A DNA stretch of 64,000 bases from Angiostrongylus vasorum (taxonomy: Eukaryota > Nematoda > Chromadorea > Rhabditida > Metastrongylidae). The stretch is taken from contig JADANN010000375.1 of assembly GCA_018806985.1 (NCBI GenBank), positions 1 to 64,000 of the forward strand. Direction: 5' to 3'. Below are positions 12,520 through 24,485 of this stretch, in pieces (position 1 is the first letter of the stretch; each line of letters starts with the position of its first letter). The notes beneath the pieces were generated by a model. That model was not told where the DNA came from, did not search any database, and saw nothing but the letters and a program-made list of their open reading frames with translations. A program made the translations under genes and the position numbers.

Positions 12520-12680
12520 AGCGTTCATACTTCTGCATCATTTGAAAAGGAAATAGATCTAGAATCAAATTTTCTTTCAGATTTGAAAATGCGTAAAAAT
12601 TCTGGAATTATGGCTACATTTCCTAGACCTTCACTCGATATAAACGTTGGACAGATTTTACCAGCAACCAACTGAGAAAA
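12520..12680 (-). other. Open stretch with splice-like ends, unidentified
   Basis: On minus, after a TTTTCTCAG near 12678, an open frame reads GKICPTFISSEGLGNVAIIP and on to SISFSNDAE before a GTATGA. It lies just upstream of the TMEM144-like exon at 12514 but its phase does not join that exon, and its sequence does not clearly match TMEM144. It may be a degraded exon of that locus. Confidence 0.25.
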
Positions 12681-12719
12681 CCTTTCGCCTATTAAGGGAA
12701 CTCTGCTCGATTTTGTCAC

Positions 12720-14440
12720 TACTATTCTGGATGGAATATATTCACTCAGTCAGTATTGGTTACGTTTCTCTGCATTTTTTCGCCCTAATTTCGCTTCAAC
12801 GTTCCTCGATGTGCTTTCTAAGCTCACAAAGGTATGTGCAAAGTGGATGTGTGCTTTATGAACCACGGGCTTTCCTAAATAACTCGACCTAGCTCCGTAT
12901 CTCTGGTAATCAAATTCTTCTACGTCCTGCGGAGTGCTCCTTAGGATTGCTTGTAATGCGAACAGGCGTCATATCATTTCATGTGGTCCACCAGAACTGG
13001 CCGATGGTACTGTTTTCACATGACGCATTGTACCTGATCTTCCACAGTCAGCAAGTGTTGGAGCTCCTTCATTTAAACATTTGATTTAAAGTGTCTGCTT
13101 CCCCATTGCAACAACCGGAAAGTCTTGGTTGTGGATGCCCTCAATTCAGGTTTTAGAAGGTGGAAACGACTTCATTCCTAAGCCAACATTTCAAGAATGT
13201 CGTCTCCTAATCATAAAGCAGAAATCCTTTGAACTGAATTTTTTAATAGAACACATGCAATCCAATTCATTAATGAGTTCCGGGTATTCAGTAGAAATGA
13301 TGAGTTGGTACTGCTCATTTTCCTCGTATATACTTACCATAAATAGTAGTTCATCTATAGTAGTAGACTTTTAATATTCATGTTGACGCTTTAGAGGTAC
13401 TTTTATATACCAACTCATCATTTCTACGTCCACTTGCTCATCAGTTTCATTTACGACTATGACGGTTTTGTAAGAATAGTTAGTCTTTCTCAACGTGAAT
13501 TTTTGCAGCAGCAATTCCTGATGGGATTTCTATAACGGACAAAAAATTTTTTTAGTTGATAAAGGCTCAGAAAACTGTGGAAAGTTAGAAGGTTTATCTA
13601 GTACTTCGTGATCGTTCGTTATTGTGATCGAGAGCGTTCTATACTCCAGAATTCGTGGCGTTACCTGAAGCGAGGAACTATCCAGTATCGTTAGGTATGA
13701 AAACTGGGATTGACTAGCAGCTTAGGACAATCGATCATAAACTCAGGCAATATCCCTTATTACTCGGATTTCTGTACAACATTGCTGTGTTGCAAAGTTG
13801 CCAGTAAATGACCACTAAACACTCCGATAAATAACTCTTAACACTTCAACTACGACATGAGTTGATTTTTCACTCATATATTGGTGGCAGATCGAACGAC
13901 GTGTGTTAATATCAGCCCATTTTCTATCACGCCATTTGTTCTGCACAATGCGGATTTTGCTCCACTTTTTTGTTTTCAGTCGAAAGCTTATGCGTGACCA
14001 GTAGAAAGCTTCGTCTGTGTTTTGCAGTCTAGCAGTGTAGACATGTTAGTGGATAACGAGAGAGCACAGGATAGAACACATAGAGAATAACACAGAAAAT
14101 GTGTATACCACGAGGTCTGAAACGACATGGAAACTGTTGGTACTGAGGAAAACAGCAGCAGCCCACGCGATCGGATAAGCCAACATGAATCGACTTCAAT
14201 TATCAACGCGTGTATCCGAAAATAAGAACATATGTTCGAGTTTGATAACATCAAAACCAGATACTGCTCACTTCTTTGACATCCAAAAGTTCCTTTGATG
14301 AATCCGGTGTTTGGATCCTTTCGCACATGATTATCCCATAGACATGAGAAAGTGTCGCTTTAACTTAGACAGTTTAAACATATCTCTGCGAACTTTTCAA
14401 GCGGCCTTCGCTAGGATTTCAGCATTACAGCGGTGATTAC
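12720..14440. other. No confirmed gene; one 20-bp inverted repeat
   Basis: Mostly featureless. A perfect 20-bp inverted repeat pairs 13291-13310 with 13408-13427, giving a 137-bp hairpin unit. On the minus strand near 14195-14050 an open stretch (MLAYPIAWAAAVFLSTNSF and a hydrophobic run) looks like a membrane segment, but no acceptor or frame-consistent neighbour was found. Confidence 0.45.
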
Positions 14441-14458
14441 TTCGTGAAAATCACTTAC

Positions 14459-14569
14459 ACTGCTCGCTCCATGCCAGGAACTGATTTCTTTTTTGCTGTT
14501 CGACGAAATAGCTGTTTCCAAAGACTAATCATCATCAGCACATAGAATACCACGTTCAGCTGTGTTTTT
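14459..14569 (-). CDS. Candidate membrane-protein exon, unidentified
   Basis: Flanked by ATTATTTTAG acceptor and GTAAGTG donor on the minus strand, 111 nt with phase 1 in and 2 out. The translation has a hydrophobic stretch (LNVVFYVLMMISLW) followed by a basic segment (RRTAKKK). A second candidate (about 14700-14656, RRIVESEELGD before GTGAGT) lies upstream. It sits on the same strand between the TMEM144-like exons at 22942 and 12514 and could be an internal exon of that locus, but the match is not convincing. Confidence 0.3.
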
Positions 14570-14719
14570 CTAAAATAATGAAAGTAGAGTGGAGATCGCT
14601 CTCGGTTAAGAAACCGTTCACTTCTGTCTTAGTGTTTTCTCAGGATGATACTCACATCTCCTAGCTCCTCCGATTCAACGATTCTTCTCGTCTGATTATC
14701 ATTGCGCTCGTTTTTTAAT

Positions 14720-15600
14720 CAATGAGAAAATCGCACCTCTGAAATCCATGTGCACAACTGGAGAAAAGAAAACTGATGTTGTCTTTTATGAACTAAAACT
14801 TTGAACAAGTACATGTAAAAAAAAAGAGTGATCCAGACTGTAATCTACTTATCTAATACTTCCATCTCAACTGTAATCCACCAACATCCAAGCAAGTGCA
14901 TGTGCAGGGAATGCTTGAATTGAATGCAATCAATTAAAGCTGCTCACCATAACTCTTTCCATTTGTTCTTTTTTGTCCCTATGAGCTCTTCGTGATGCTC
15001 TGCTCGACTTACAATAAGAAGATCAACATCACTGATGGTAACCAATAGTAGCTTAGCTGGGTTTGCCGTTTCGCCTCTGTTTATTTGCGGATATCACGCC
15101 GGATATTCCTAGACTTCTTACAAAAACTTTGTTGTTGGAAGCGACACTCTACACTAAAACCATTATTGTTTTTTTAAAACCCAGCAGGCCTGCTTCTAAC
15201 TATATCCAATAACCAGCTACTTGATGAAAATTTGTGGGATTCTATCGCACAATATTTAGATATTAAACAAGTTGCATACCCTAATATAACTAGGATGAGA
15301 CCGATATAACTGAGCACGTCGCTTGCTGTGGGATCATCCGACTTGTTCCTGATGTATCAAGCGATTGATGATTTTTTCCTCTTTAATTTCTACCGTCTTC
15401 AACTTTAGAGTTAAGTGTTTGAAATATTCTGAGGCTGCTGTTTGCGTCGAAGGAAATGCTCATCTTCCAGTGACCCAACGAGTTAGGAATTTTGTAGAGT
15501 TCCAAATCAAAAAACCCGACGCCATTCCTATCCTACGAATAGTCGGAATCGTTGGAATGTTACCTGAAATTGTTCCACAATTTTATCCTTTCTGTACAAA
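14720..15600. other. No gene recognised
   Basis: No repeat family or motif recognised. The plus frame 15365-15616 contains AIPILRIVGIVGML, faintly like a TMEM144 motif but on the wrong strand and without splice context. Confidence 0.4.
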
Positions 15601-15604
15601 AGCT

Positions 15605-17000
15605 AGCGGTTATTGAAGACCATCGATTTCCACTCCCATGTTGTCCCATTCCACTGCACGCATGATGTTCTGAAGGGCGGCAGTGAATAATTTTGGTGAG
15701 ATGGTATCGTCTTACTTAACACCTCCTTTGAGGTTGATGTTAATATCGTTATAGAACGGTGACATTTTGGTTGTGAAATACTTATAAAGCCCAAGAAGAG
15801 TCGTTATATACTGAACACCCGGGACTTCTATCAGTGTTTCTGTCTCAACTGAGTCTACAACCTTCTTTAAATCGATGCAAGAGAGACAGAGCAGACTCGT
15901 ACTCTTGCGATGCCTCAATGAGTCTTATTATCGTGTGCATGTGGGCAACCGTGCTGAATTCTTTTGGACACCTTTTCTGCTAGCATGGGTGTCCCCCCAT
16001 CTGGTGTTCCAGCAACCCTGTTTACAAAGACTCGAGTGGACGACAAGCACCAACCAGATTGGCTGATAGTTGCCGATCTCGGGTAGGTCATCCTTTTTTG
16101 AACAACAACACAGTCTTGCTGGTCTTCCACTGAATAGAAATCTTGCATTCTGACAGGCAACGTGTGAATAGCCAACCCATTGTTTTCATAAGGAGATGAG
16201 GTGGTTCACCAGGTGTCCAGGTCTTAACTTGTCCGAACGAGTTGATCTTCGATCTTTGCCGAAGAAATAGTACGTCGGATTTCGGAAGACAGAACCTGTG
16301 ATACGATATGCTGGCTGCGACGTGCATCAAGGGAGTTCATCGCTTCATCCTCCTCGTCTCCAACGCAACAGGGCCTCCCAGGCCAAGAACGAATCTGGCG
16401 TTTCCAACACGAAGCCTAGCTAAGTGTAAACCAATACAAGGAATCACTACCGTGCTGGTATCAAACTAGTGCAAGTGGCAAACACCCCCTCTGATCCACA
16501 AAGCGCGGCGGCTGCCTGGGATGGTGACAACGTAGGGAAGACTTCGGCTAAGCGTACCTCGAGATTTCAGGGAACCACAAGGCAAAACCATAAGCAAAAC
16601 ACCGAAACGGAAGTTGTGCAAGTGCCTACGCAACCAGTGAATAAGGGCCATCCAAGTATCCAAACCAAGCTTGTCGTTTCATATGAGGGCAGGACGACGT
16701 GGCTGAAAAGATAGAAGTAGTAATCGTTAATGATTTTCTCCACTGCTTTTCTCGATGCTGTAACCGTTGCGAGTCATAATTGCTACACTTTCCTATTGAA
16801 AATCTTCCTTTACCACTTTTTGTGTAATGTCTTAAAAGTTTGGACATTTGCTAGCTATTGCCTCTGGCTCAGTGCGATTCTTGACTTGTGTATCGGCTGG
16901 AACGTTTATGGAGACAGACCTCCCTTAGTTGCTTTCTAATTCTCAACGCTTAAGTGGAGATGTTGAATAAGCCAGTCGCATTTCTCGTCGGTACATGACA
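15605..17000 (-). mobile_element. RTE lineage 1 fragment with nested family B insertion
   Basis: 15605-16334 (minus) is the same reverse-transcriptase segment as at 8300-8880: start of RT (TRCLSECKISIQWKTSKTVL), decayed KKVVDSVETET for KAFDS, and the downstream SPFYNDIN region. The linker upstream of RT resumes at 16665-16850 (minus; QHREKQWRKSLTITTS against RRPDGTVTASRKAMKK in the other copy). Between the two halves lies a family B repeat, so B inserted into an already resident RTE. Many stops; inactive. Confidence 0.8.
16335..16665 (+). repeat. Repeat family B, copy nested inside an RTE
   Basis: Matches 1250-1580 and 35120-35445 in order, including 'aaaccaatacaaggaatcac' and the 'ccatccaagtatc' end. 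It interrupts the RTE between segments that are adjacent in the 8.9-9.1 kb copy, which shows that family B moves as a unit. Confidence 0.7.
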
Positions 17001-17500
17001 TATCCCTCTATGAAGTACTTACGGATCGTCAGCTTAGTATTCAGCGATTTAGGCAACCTAGAATGGCCCTGAGATTTTAGCAGCGTCACTATGCTCGTCC
17101 TGTCCAGTAATGCTGCATCGGAAGCTCTTTTCGGGGTCGTCGGAATGAGGGCCAATTATTTTACTGTGCTTAGCATTGATACCCACCTATAGGCTGGTGA
17201 GGTCTTAACGTGCGGCTGGACATACTTCGACGAATAGCTTATTTGTTGCAGGCGACTCTAATCGCTTTCCGTATACTTCCAATTCGCTTGATTACAAACA
17301 CACTCATGCATGATTGTGTGATCATAAACACAGAAGGTATGTGCCAAATAGGCGCAGCAAGAGCAGGAATGTAGGTGGATCCGTCCCTTGGATCGAACTA
17401 CCCTTCAACGAAGCACAAGATCATTTTGGTCAGCGACTAACCCATTATCTGCCATCTGGGGACGTGCTACATTGGTCCGCGACTAACCGGCAAGATATCT
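17000..17500. other. No gene recognised
   Basis: Spacer between RTE copies. A short minus frame at 16943-17155 has no recognisable motif. Confidence 0.4.
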
Positions 17501-20500
17501 CGCTGTGAAGGAGATCCGTGGTGTCACCGCTTATTTTTTTCGTATAATCCATTGACGCACACGAGAAATTCTCTGTGGCGGGCGAGTAGTTCACTACTTA
17601 CTTGGATACTTGGACGGTCCATCTTCACGACCTGTGCGGAACCCAGCACATATGCCATTCCTTCCTTTCTCTCGCAATCGTAGTCCATGGTGGTGGTCTC
17701 GCTCGAACATGGTAGCACTTGCGAGTCTCATACTGTGTCCTGTGGAACAACTGCAGCTGCGCGTACAGCTGATTAACTTTGTTTACGAGCAGGTCCCCCC
17801 AACGTGTAGATGGTCGTCCTGGCGGACGTCTGCATTCTCTTGGAGACCATTTTACTGTTCTTTTCATCCATCTGTCGACCGTTCTTATTATGTGACCGGC
17901 CCATCTATGTTCCGCTATCGATGTATATTCTCCTGGATCTCAAAGATGTGACAGATTTCAAAGGTCACAGCCTCGTATTCCGGCTAGACATTGAGAGTGC
18001 CGATTATATTTCAGAAGACATCGCTCAAGCGCTCTGTGAGTAGGGCGAAGCATTCCTGACGTAGTTGAAGTAACAAGCCACGTCTCCGCAGCATAACAGA
18101 GCGCTAGTAGGACCGTAGAATCGAAGAGATGAGCGTGGATCTTCGGGTCCTTCAGTTGGTCGGTGGCTTTCTTTGAGAGGCCCGAATGCGGCCCAAGCTG
18201 CTCTCCTTCTTCTATCTATTTCCTCCTTTATTTTTGTTTTCCATGTTCATTGATCGCCCAAGGTATACGTACGAGGTGGTCTCTGCAATGAGAGAGCCAT
18301 CCAATTCAATTTTTTTCGCCTTCACACCATGGGTTTTTTCATGAACTGGGTCTTCCTTCGATTTATGCGAAGTCCGAACTTTTATCCCGTTTCGTTGAGC
18401 TCGCTGACCATCATCTCTGCTTCGCTAGCACTTCTTGAGAAGACGACAATGTCGTCGGCAAAACGAAGTTTTGATGGGAATTTTCCATCAATACGTATGC
18501 CTTTCTCATCCCAATCGGGTGATGTCTTCATTATCCACTGCAGTGCGACACTGAACAGCTTTGGCGATATTGTGTCGCCCCTGTCGAACCCCTTTTCCTA
18601 TGGGTATGGTAAGAGGTCGATGGAAAAACTGTATTTTCGTAGTGCAGTTCCGATAACAGTCGCACAGAGTTCTTATGTAGGACGGGTCCACTCCTTGGTC
18701 GACGAGCGCTCATAAGATTGCATTCGTTTCGACACTGTCAAACGCTTTTTCATAGTTGATAAAGGTTAGGACTAGAGGCAGGTGGTATTCCCGACAAACT
18801 TCGATGACCTGGACACGGCTTGGATGTGGCCCATACAGCAAAATCCTGCTTGCTCGACTGGTTGCGCCTCATCCAATGTCCTTGATGTGCGCAAGAGGAT
18901 AATCTTCGTAAAGAGCTTGTAGAGTACACTCAACAAGCATATGGGATGGTAGTTACGAAGATTCCTTCGGTCTCCCTTTCTTGGGCAGGATGACCGAACG
19001 CGACGTCCTCCACTGGTTTGGGATTTTTTTCCTTTTGAAGGTAGACTGTCATATGATTTGCGAGAAGTACATGTAAATTGTGGCCTCCAGCTTTAAGGGA
19101 AAACTGGTCCTGGAGCTGTGCCTCTTTTCATGCTTTCTATCGCAACTCGAACCTCCGACGGAAGAATTCCAGGTGGTTTTTCCTCCAGCGGGGATATTAG
19201 GGTCCTGGACGGGGATTGTGGGACGGAAAAGGTTGGTGTAGAACGTTTCCGCTATTAATCCCATATCATGGCGGAAACTTTTGACGATCCCATCTTCGTT
19301 CATCAGGGCTGACAGCAGAACATTATAATCACACAAGTTCCGACGGCATTTTTTTCTGACTGCTTCTTTTTCTCTGCTGCTTCCAGTATTTTCTTCTGCT
19401 TGCACCGTTGTAGATCTTCCTGTAAAGCTATTCTGCAGCTGGCATTTATTACTAGCCATGTCAAAATTATTGCAGTAGAATCAAGCTTCAGTTTCCTTCT
19501 TTCGAGCAACTCCTTAGTAGTGACGGAGATGCGATCCGATCCTCTTGCTTGAGGAACTGAGGCGAATTCGGCACAGCTTTTCAGTCCTTCGACAAGCAGC
19601 TCGTAGTCTTCGGTCGGGTCTTCTTCAATCTGCCAGTCACGTTTGGATAGGGACTTCTTTCAGAATTTCTCGTCGTATACAGCTAGACTTTTTCCTCGCC
19701 GTCGATGAAGAGAGTTCTTTTCAAGGTTGTGGCTGAATCGAATCTTCGCGCGAAGGAGGCGGTGATCGGAACCAGTACAGAATGACGGGACTACCGATGT
19801 GTCAAGTAGACACCATCTTCTGTTTGTCAGAATATGGTCAAACTCGACATGAGTCATGCCGTTGCGAGACTCCCATGTCCAGCAGCGGCTTTCTTTCTTC
19901 TGGAAAACGAGTTTCCATGGAAGAGACGCGCTGCTGACAGGAGTCCTGCGAGACGGTTTCCATTCTCATTTCTTTTTCTAATGCAAAATTTCCGATCTTG
20001 TAATCGCTCTCGTTGGCCTTTCCTGTTCTAGCGTTGAAGTCTCCGACAACAAATCTATGATATGCTTTATCACTGCGGATGACTTCCTCCAACTGATAGT
20101 AGAACGTATTTAATTCGTACTCATCAGCTGCGTTGGTCCGTGAGCAGCAGTTGATGGTAGTGATCTTCTTATGATGCGACAGTTGAAGACGGTGGACGGA
20201 TATGCGAGGGGAAAGGAAGTCGAATGAGCCGACGAGATGGACAATGGACGGATGGACGACAAAGCCTACGCCGCCGACATTTCGTGACGGGACCTTTTCC
20301 TCCACAGATCACAAAGGTCCCGTTGTTTAGTTGGCGTATGTCGGTCTTCTTGATTTTTTGTTTCTTGTAATGCGATAAAGTGAAATTTAATGCGATCTGC
20401 GGCTACAAGAAGGGCGTGAAGATCGGCGTCTGTGGAGAGTGTTCTGACATTATACGTGCATGGTGAGAAACAATCTCCATGGCGTGCGGTGCGTGTGTTC

Positions 20501-20810
20501 GTCAGATCCGGTTCAAATGACGTCCTGCGTAACCCAAGACTTTCTGGCCTCTCACCGGTTGTCTCACTGCCTGACGTCATAGACAGGAGCACCCATTGTG
20601 CGGTGTACTGAGGCTGGCCTATTGCTGGTCGTGCAACTTGGTCTTCTCTGGAGTCCTGACGTAACCTTGCAAGGGCGTATCCAGGATGTGGATCAGAGAG
20701 AGGTATATTTTCGGCGACGAATCCTTCGCTCGGTCCTCCTACTAGTTGATTCGGAGAGATGTTAAAACCGAAATCAGAAACGATAGTAAGAATGAAAAAA
20801 GTAACCAACT
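17500..20810 (-). mobile_element. RTE-clade LINE, lineage 2, near full length but decayed
   Basis: Read from 20810 down. The apurinic endonuclease begins with SPCTYNVRTLSTDADLHALL and KFHFIALQETKNQE, continues [28 protein letters not shown] (20080-20030), then TNRRWCLLDTSV and GSDHRLLRAKI (19830-19750). The linker (CDYNVLLSALMNEDG, 19320) and RT follow (18990-18330, fragments such as SVRLLSELHYENT). The C-terminus at 17870-17620 has RRPPGRPSTRWGD and ARERKEWHMCWVP, the hallmark tail of nematode RTE-1-like elements. Multiple frameshifts. Distinct from lineage 1 in both the endonuclease and the tail. Confidence 0.9.
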
Positions 20811-21011
20811 GCTCAAGACAATGTAGAAGCCTAACTCTGACTAGTTCAATGTCGTTGCAAACCCTCTTGATTTTCCAGAAACAGACGATAACTGTTTGTA
20901 TAAGTAGACGATTTGAGGGTCCAGCAACTTGACAAAACTATCGAAGGATTTGTTATACCGGTTCACGGATATGGATAATACTTATGCTTCTATTTAGTTT
21001 ATGCTACCATG

Positions 21012-21300
21012 AAGGATAAAGGATAAAACTCTCGACGTTGACCAAACCCTGAGGAATGCGCCATGCATTCGACTTCATTATGCTCTGTTGGAGGTGATTT
21101 AATGTTTATCTGCCCTTTATAATGACTCTCGGTGACCTATCGATGTATCGAGCCAGTGCTGCTATCCTCCCAGATAAGTATGGTACCAATTTGTCGGCCC
21201 CAGAAGGATGGAAAGCTTGATGACCCATGGGCGCGAGGATCGCTCCCATGTGTATTGCTGGACGCTTCCGACCACTACGCAACACGCGCCCTATGGTACC
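21012..21300 (-). repeat. SINE-like repeat family A, copy 1
   Basis: Reads on minus from a tRNA-like head (GCGCGTGTTGCGTAGTGG, then a degenerate B box) through 'gtctgggaggatagcagcac', 'aatgcatggcgcat' and ends in a 'tttatcctttatcctt' tail. The head has the A-box/B-box spacing of a Ser- or Leu-type tRNA with long variable arm, so it probably derives from a Pol III gene. Other copies: 23.6, 28.1, 36.5, 37.3, 38.3, 46.8, 50.1, 50.5, 52.8, 57.6, 60.7 and 61.4 kb. Confidence 0.85.
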
Positions 21301-21479
21301 ATAGTCCATTACAAAACCATATTGTTGCTATCATTTGGAGGTTCTTTTGCAGTTAATGTTAATAGTGAATTTTTTGTACTCCTTATTAGCCCATTCCATA
21401 GTTCTATATAGTAAACACGATTTACCTTAGCTATTGGAACTGAGACACCCATTTAGACATTTATTACTACCTAATTAAT

Positions 21480-22215
21480 TTGCCCGAGAAAAGTTTTTGC
21501 ATGTTTTCTACACGATAGAGCTAACCCGAGGTTTGCGTAAGGTTTTATTCGGCTAAGGTTTCGGCGCTTACGCCTTCCTCGAAACGGCTTTGTTCTGATT
21601 CCGTGGTCCACAGCCGGTCATTGTTACGATGTGGATGTCTATTTGAAAGTTTCACCTTTATTAATATAAGGATACTGTTACATAAAATACGTCCAGGCTC
21701 TGAGGAGCGAAATCACCGAAACGTTAACCATCGACCAACAACACCGACACAACGGCAACGACAACAACAACAACAACAATGACAACGAAGACCTATACCA
21801 ACCTCGCATCAGCTCAAAAAGATCAGTTTATTAGGTCATATAAATAAAAAATATCAACTATTTATGCGGACGTTCATAGGAAGTCGGTCTTTTGAATTAT
21901 TAAGAGATGTTGATGTTCGTTTTCGCAGCGAGTCGAATCCAATGGAGGATGCACCGCTCCAACGAATAATCTCACTATAACCTAATTTAGATGGGTAATG
22001 CGACAGTGACTCGATGCGACACTTACACCCACATCCCGACTACGACCAACTGTGGACCATCAACTTAGATCAGCGAGGCTCTTAGGAAGAAGAAGACCCG
22101 GAAACGTGCGCCGAATAAAAAGTTCGTACCAACCTTGTGTTAGTTCAATCTTGTAGAAAAATAATGATTATTGTTACCGAGGTTTAATGGATGACGGTTT
22201 TTAAGATATTGTTTT
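21480..22215. repeat. Fold-back family D, long copy with internal CAA-rich tract
   Basis: Left arm at 21530-21600 (gagctaaccc..ttattcggctaaggtttcg) is the inverse complement of the right arm at 22090-22200 (cgccgaataaaaag..gttaccgaggtttaatg). The roughly 500-bp centre contains a CGACAACAACAACAACAACAA-type run at about 21748-21785. Both arms are diverged from the other copies, and no intact ribozyme-like core remains. Confidence 0.6.
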
Positions 22216-22369
22216 TCCCATGTTTCTAAGTAGAAAACAGAATAGTGCCTTTCCCAACCGCCGCGTGCTACCACATCTGTATTGGATAAGCTATCGATTG
22301 GAGCAGAAAGTCCCTATACGGAAAAAATAAAGGATCGAAATGAAATATGACATATATGAACTCTTTCTT

Positions 22370-22520
22370 TTATAGCTTTACACAAGGTTGATAAATATTC
22401 TTTATTTTCGGCTAACGTTTCGACGGTTTCGTCTTCATCAGAGTCGATGATCCCAGTCGATGGTCCACAGTTGTTTGTGTTCTCGAGGTGGCGTCTTCGT
22501 CACACATCGAGCCGGATCTT
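22370..22520 (-). repeat. Fold-back family D, single arm with intact hammerhead-like core
   Basis: One arm only. On minus, 22446-22409 reads 5' CGACT, CTGATGA, a GACG-AAAC-CGTC hairpin, GAAACGTT, then AGCCG, the order of a type I hammerhead core with a partly mismatched stem I. See the finding on family D. Confidence 0.6.
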
Positions 22521-22941
22521 CCTCAATGTAGCATCTCTCTCGAATGAGCCATGCTCATCAGTAGATGCTGTTTTATACAGCACGATTCTTATCGATAGCG
22601 GTCATTGTCCGGTGATAACCACTTTTTTTCCGCGAAATCCATCCTGTAGAAGTCGGTATCATTACCAGCGAGTACAAAGCGTAATAATATTTCAAACCGA
22701 TTTCCCTTTAGCATCGGTATGACTGATCAATATGTCACATGACCATTTTGCTTGGTGGCGCGTGAGCCATACATGACTCATCTCGTCGCCAATCTGTTAG
22801 CAGTCGTTCAGTATGAGTAGTGGCTTCCTGATCAATAGGCATCGCTCGAATAGTCTATGCGTTTTGAATTAGTGAAGTAGGTGGTTTAAAATGTTTTTAA
22901 AAAGTTGGTGCCGCGTGAATTTTTGTTTGATGGCAACTTAC

Positions 22942-23019
22942 CAGTTGTCCAGAACGCACCCCCAAGCATTGCCATTCCAGTGAAGAAGCTCATCGGAAAT
23001 AGCCAGATTGATTTTGTTT
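22942..23019 (-). CDS. TMEM144: TMEM144-like exon (AMLGG segment)
   Basis: 78 nt between a GTGTTTCAG acceptor and GTAAGT donor on minus, phase 1 in and 1 out, with no stop. It encodes SIWLFPMSFFTGMAMLGGAF, matching the TMEM144 segment FWPFAMLGGCIWATGN. It lies 10 kb upstream of the other TMEM144-like exons on the same strand. If it is one locus, the intervening intron has received two RTE elements. The missing N-terminal and middle exons were not found, so the locus is probably dead. Confidence 0.65.
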
Positions 23020-23590
23020 CTGAAACACCATAAGGTATTTGATTGATAAACATTGTGTAGCTCTAAACGGACACTAATTTTTGGTAAATAAGAACTTTTT
23101 AAAGCTGTAGATCTACGTTACACAATTTTTTTCCTCTTGGACATGCCGATGCGAGTTTAAAACGGAAGATTTCTAGACCTTCGGTGGTGTTAAAATGGAT
23201 TCTTTCTTCATCCAGAGCCGAAAAAGGTCATATTCATGTTCAATCCAGTTGAAAAATTTTTCAAGCTGTCAAAGAAACTCTTAAAATGAAGTATAGCTAT
23301 TTTCAAATTTCCTATAATAAGCAGCTTCACGAGATACCGCATCATTCAGCGTTCTGGAAGAAGTCCAACAACCGCCTACTCATATTAAACAATAAATAAC
23401 CGCCCATATCAAACTAAAAGCACCTATCTGATGATGCGGACGTCTTCATCTGTAAACGAACGCACATACGCGTCTACGATGGTCGATTGTGCGAATTCGA
23501 AAGATGAACGTCAAGAGGACATAGTGTTGTGGTTGATCAATTGCTGATCGATACGCCATGGAATAGATTTCTTCAATTTAGGAAAGGTGG
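23020..23590. other. No gene recognised
   Basis: AT-rich spacer upstream of the TMEM144-like exon; no first exon or repeat recognised. Confidence 0.4.
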
Positions 23591-23815
23591 ATAAATGCAT
23601 ATACGGCCTCATCTGTTATTAGCGGTGGCTAACCTGTGTTCCAAGTTAGTGTTATTAGACAGACAACTCCTTCCCAGACAAACCCGGGCTAAATTTCCCG
23701 ACGGCGGAGGGATGAAAGACTTGGAGAAACTGGAGTGTGAGATCGTGTCGGCCAACGATCCACTGTGTCTTCCGGTCTCCAACCACTGCCCTATACGCTT
23801 CCATGTTAATTTTGC
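23590..23815 (-). repeat. Diverged SINE family A copy
   Basis: On minus: GGGCAGTGGTTGGAGACCGG head, GGATCG box, 'ccctccgccgtcgggaaatt', 'gtttgtctgggaagga', ending near 'atatgcattta'. Same order as the other A copies but strongly diverged. Confidence 0.6.
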
Positions 23816-24089
23816 AGATAAGAGAAAAATATAAAGGGTGCGCGGAACACGGCGACTAGAGGTACTTTACAATACACAATGAGCGGGCGATTCGATCCTG
23901 CGGCCTAGGCCCACGAAGACAACAATGACTTGGTGTGGACCATGAATATCAGACATGTATGAGCATATAGAAACAGACCTAATACATCAGCAAGCTCCCG
24001 AAAGTCAGTCAACAGGACAAACAGGCATTCACTCTCCTTTACGAGGCCTAATGGAGTCGTATACATGACGGATCTTTTCGGGGTTGATC

Positions 24090-24375
24090 AGTACCAAACA
24101 CTTTACCAATATTCGCTTGCTGACCAGAAATATCGCAAGTCCGGAGGAGTAGAACTCGGAAACCCAAGAAAGTTTCGAACACGCGATTACTCTTTTCGGG
24201 AGCTCGCGTATGGGTATAAGAAGGGCAGAACAACGCCCTCTGTGGCGCGTGAGTAACACGTGAGCCCCAGGAAAAGGTAATCACAGGTTAAAAGTTGGGC
24301 TGGGATCGCGAGTTTTACAAATGGCCCACAATTATTGTGGTTGTATTCCACATAATACCATGCAATAAAAAATAA
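24090..24375. repeat. SINE-like family C, inverted pair
   Basis: 24130-24215 carries a C unit in the orientation of the copy at 57.9 kb (ctccgga..gtttcgaacacgcgattac..gggagctcgcg). 24240-24330 carries an inverted unit (ggcgcgtgagtaacacgtgag..aggttaaaagttggg) followed by '..attatgtggaatacaac'. The paired, opposed layout recurs at 57.8-58.3 and 59.6-60.0 kb. Confidence 0.6.
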
Positions 24376-24485
24376 CAAGAAATAAGTAGAAAGTTAAACA
24401 TTCTAAATAGTTTTTTCAATTGTGTGAAAATACTTTATTTCAAAAACTCGCCATTACGCTGATATGAGCGCGCTTTTGTTTTCAG

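Noticed and set aside
15365..15616. Plus-strand frame with AIPILRIVGIVGML, resembling a TMEM144 motif
   Set aside because: Wrong strand relative to the TMEM144-like exons, and the rest of the frame does not match.
21745..21790. CAA/CGACAA run as a polyglutamine-type coding repeat
   Set aside because: Lies inside a fold-back repeat with stops in the surrounding frames.
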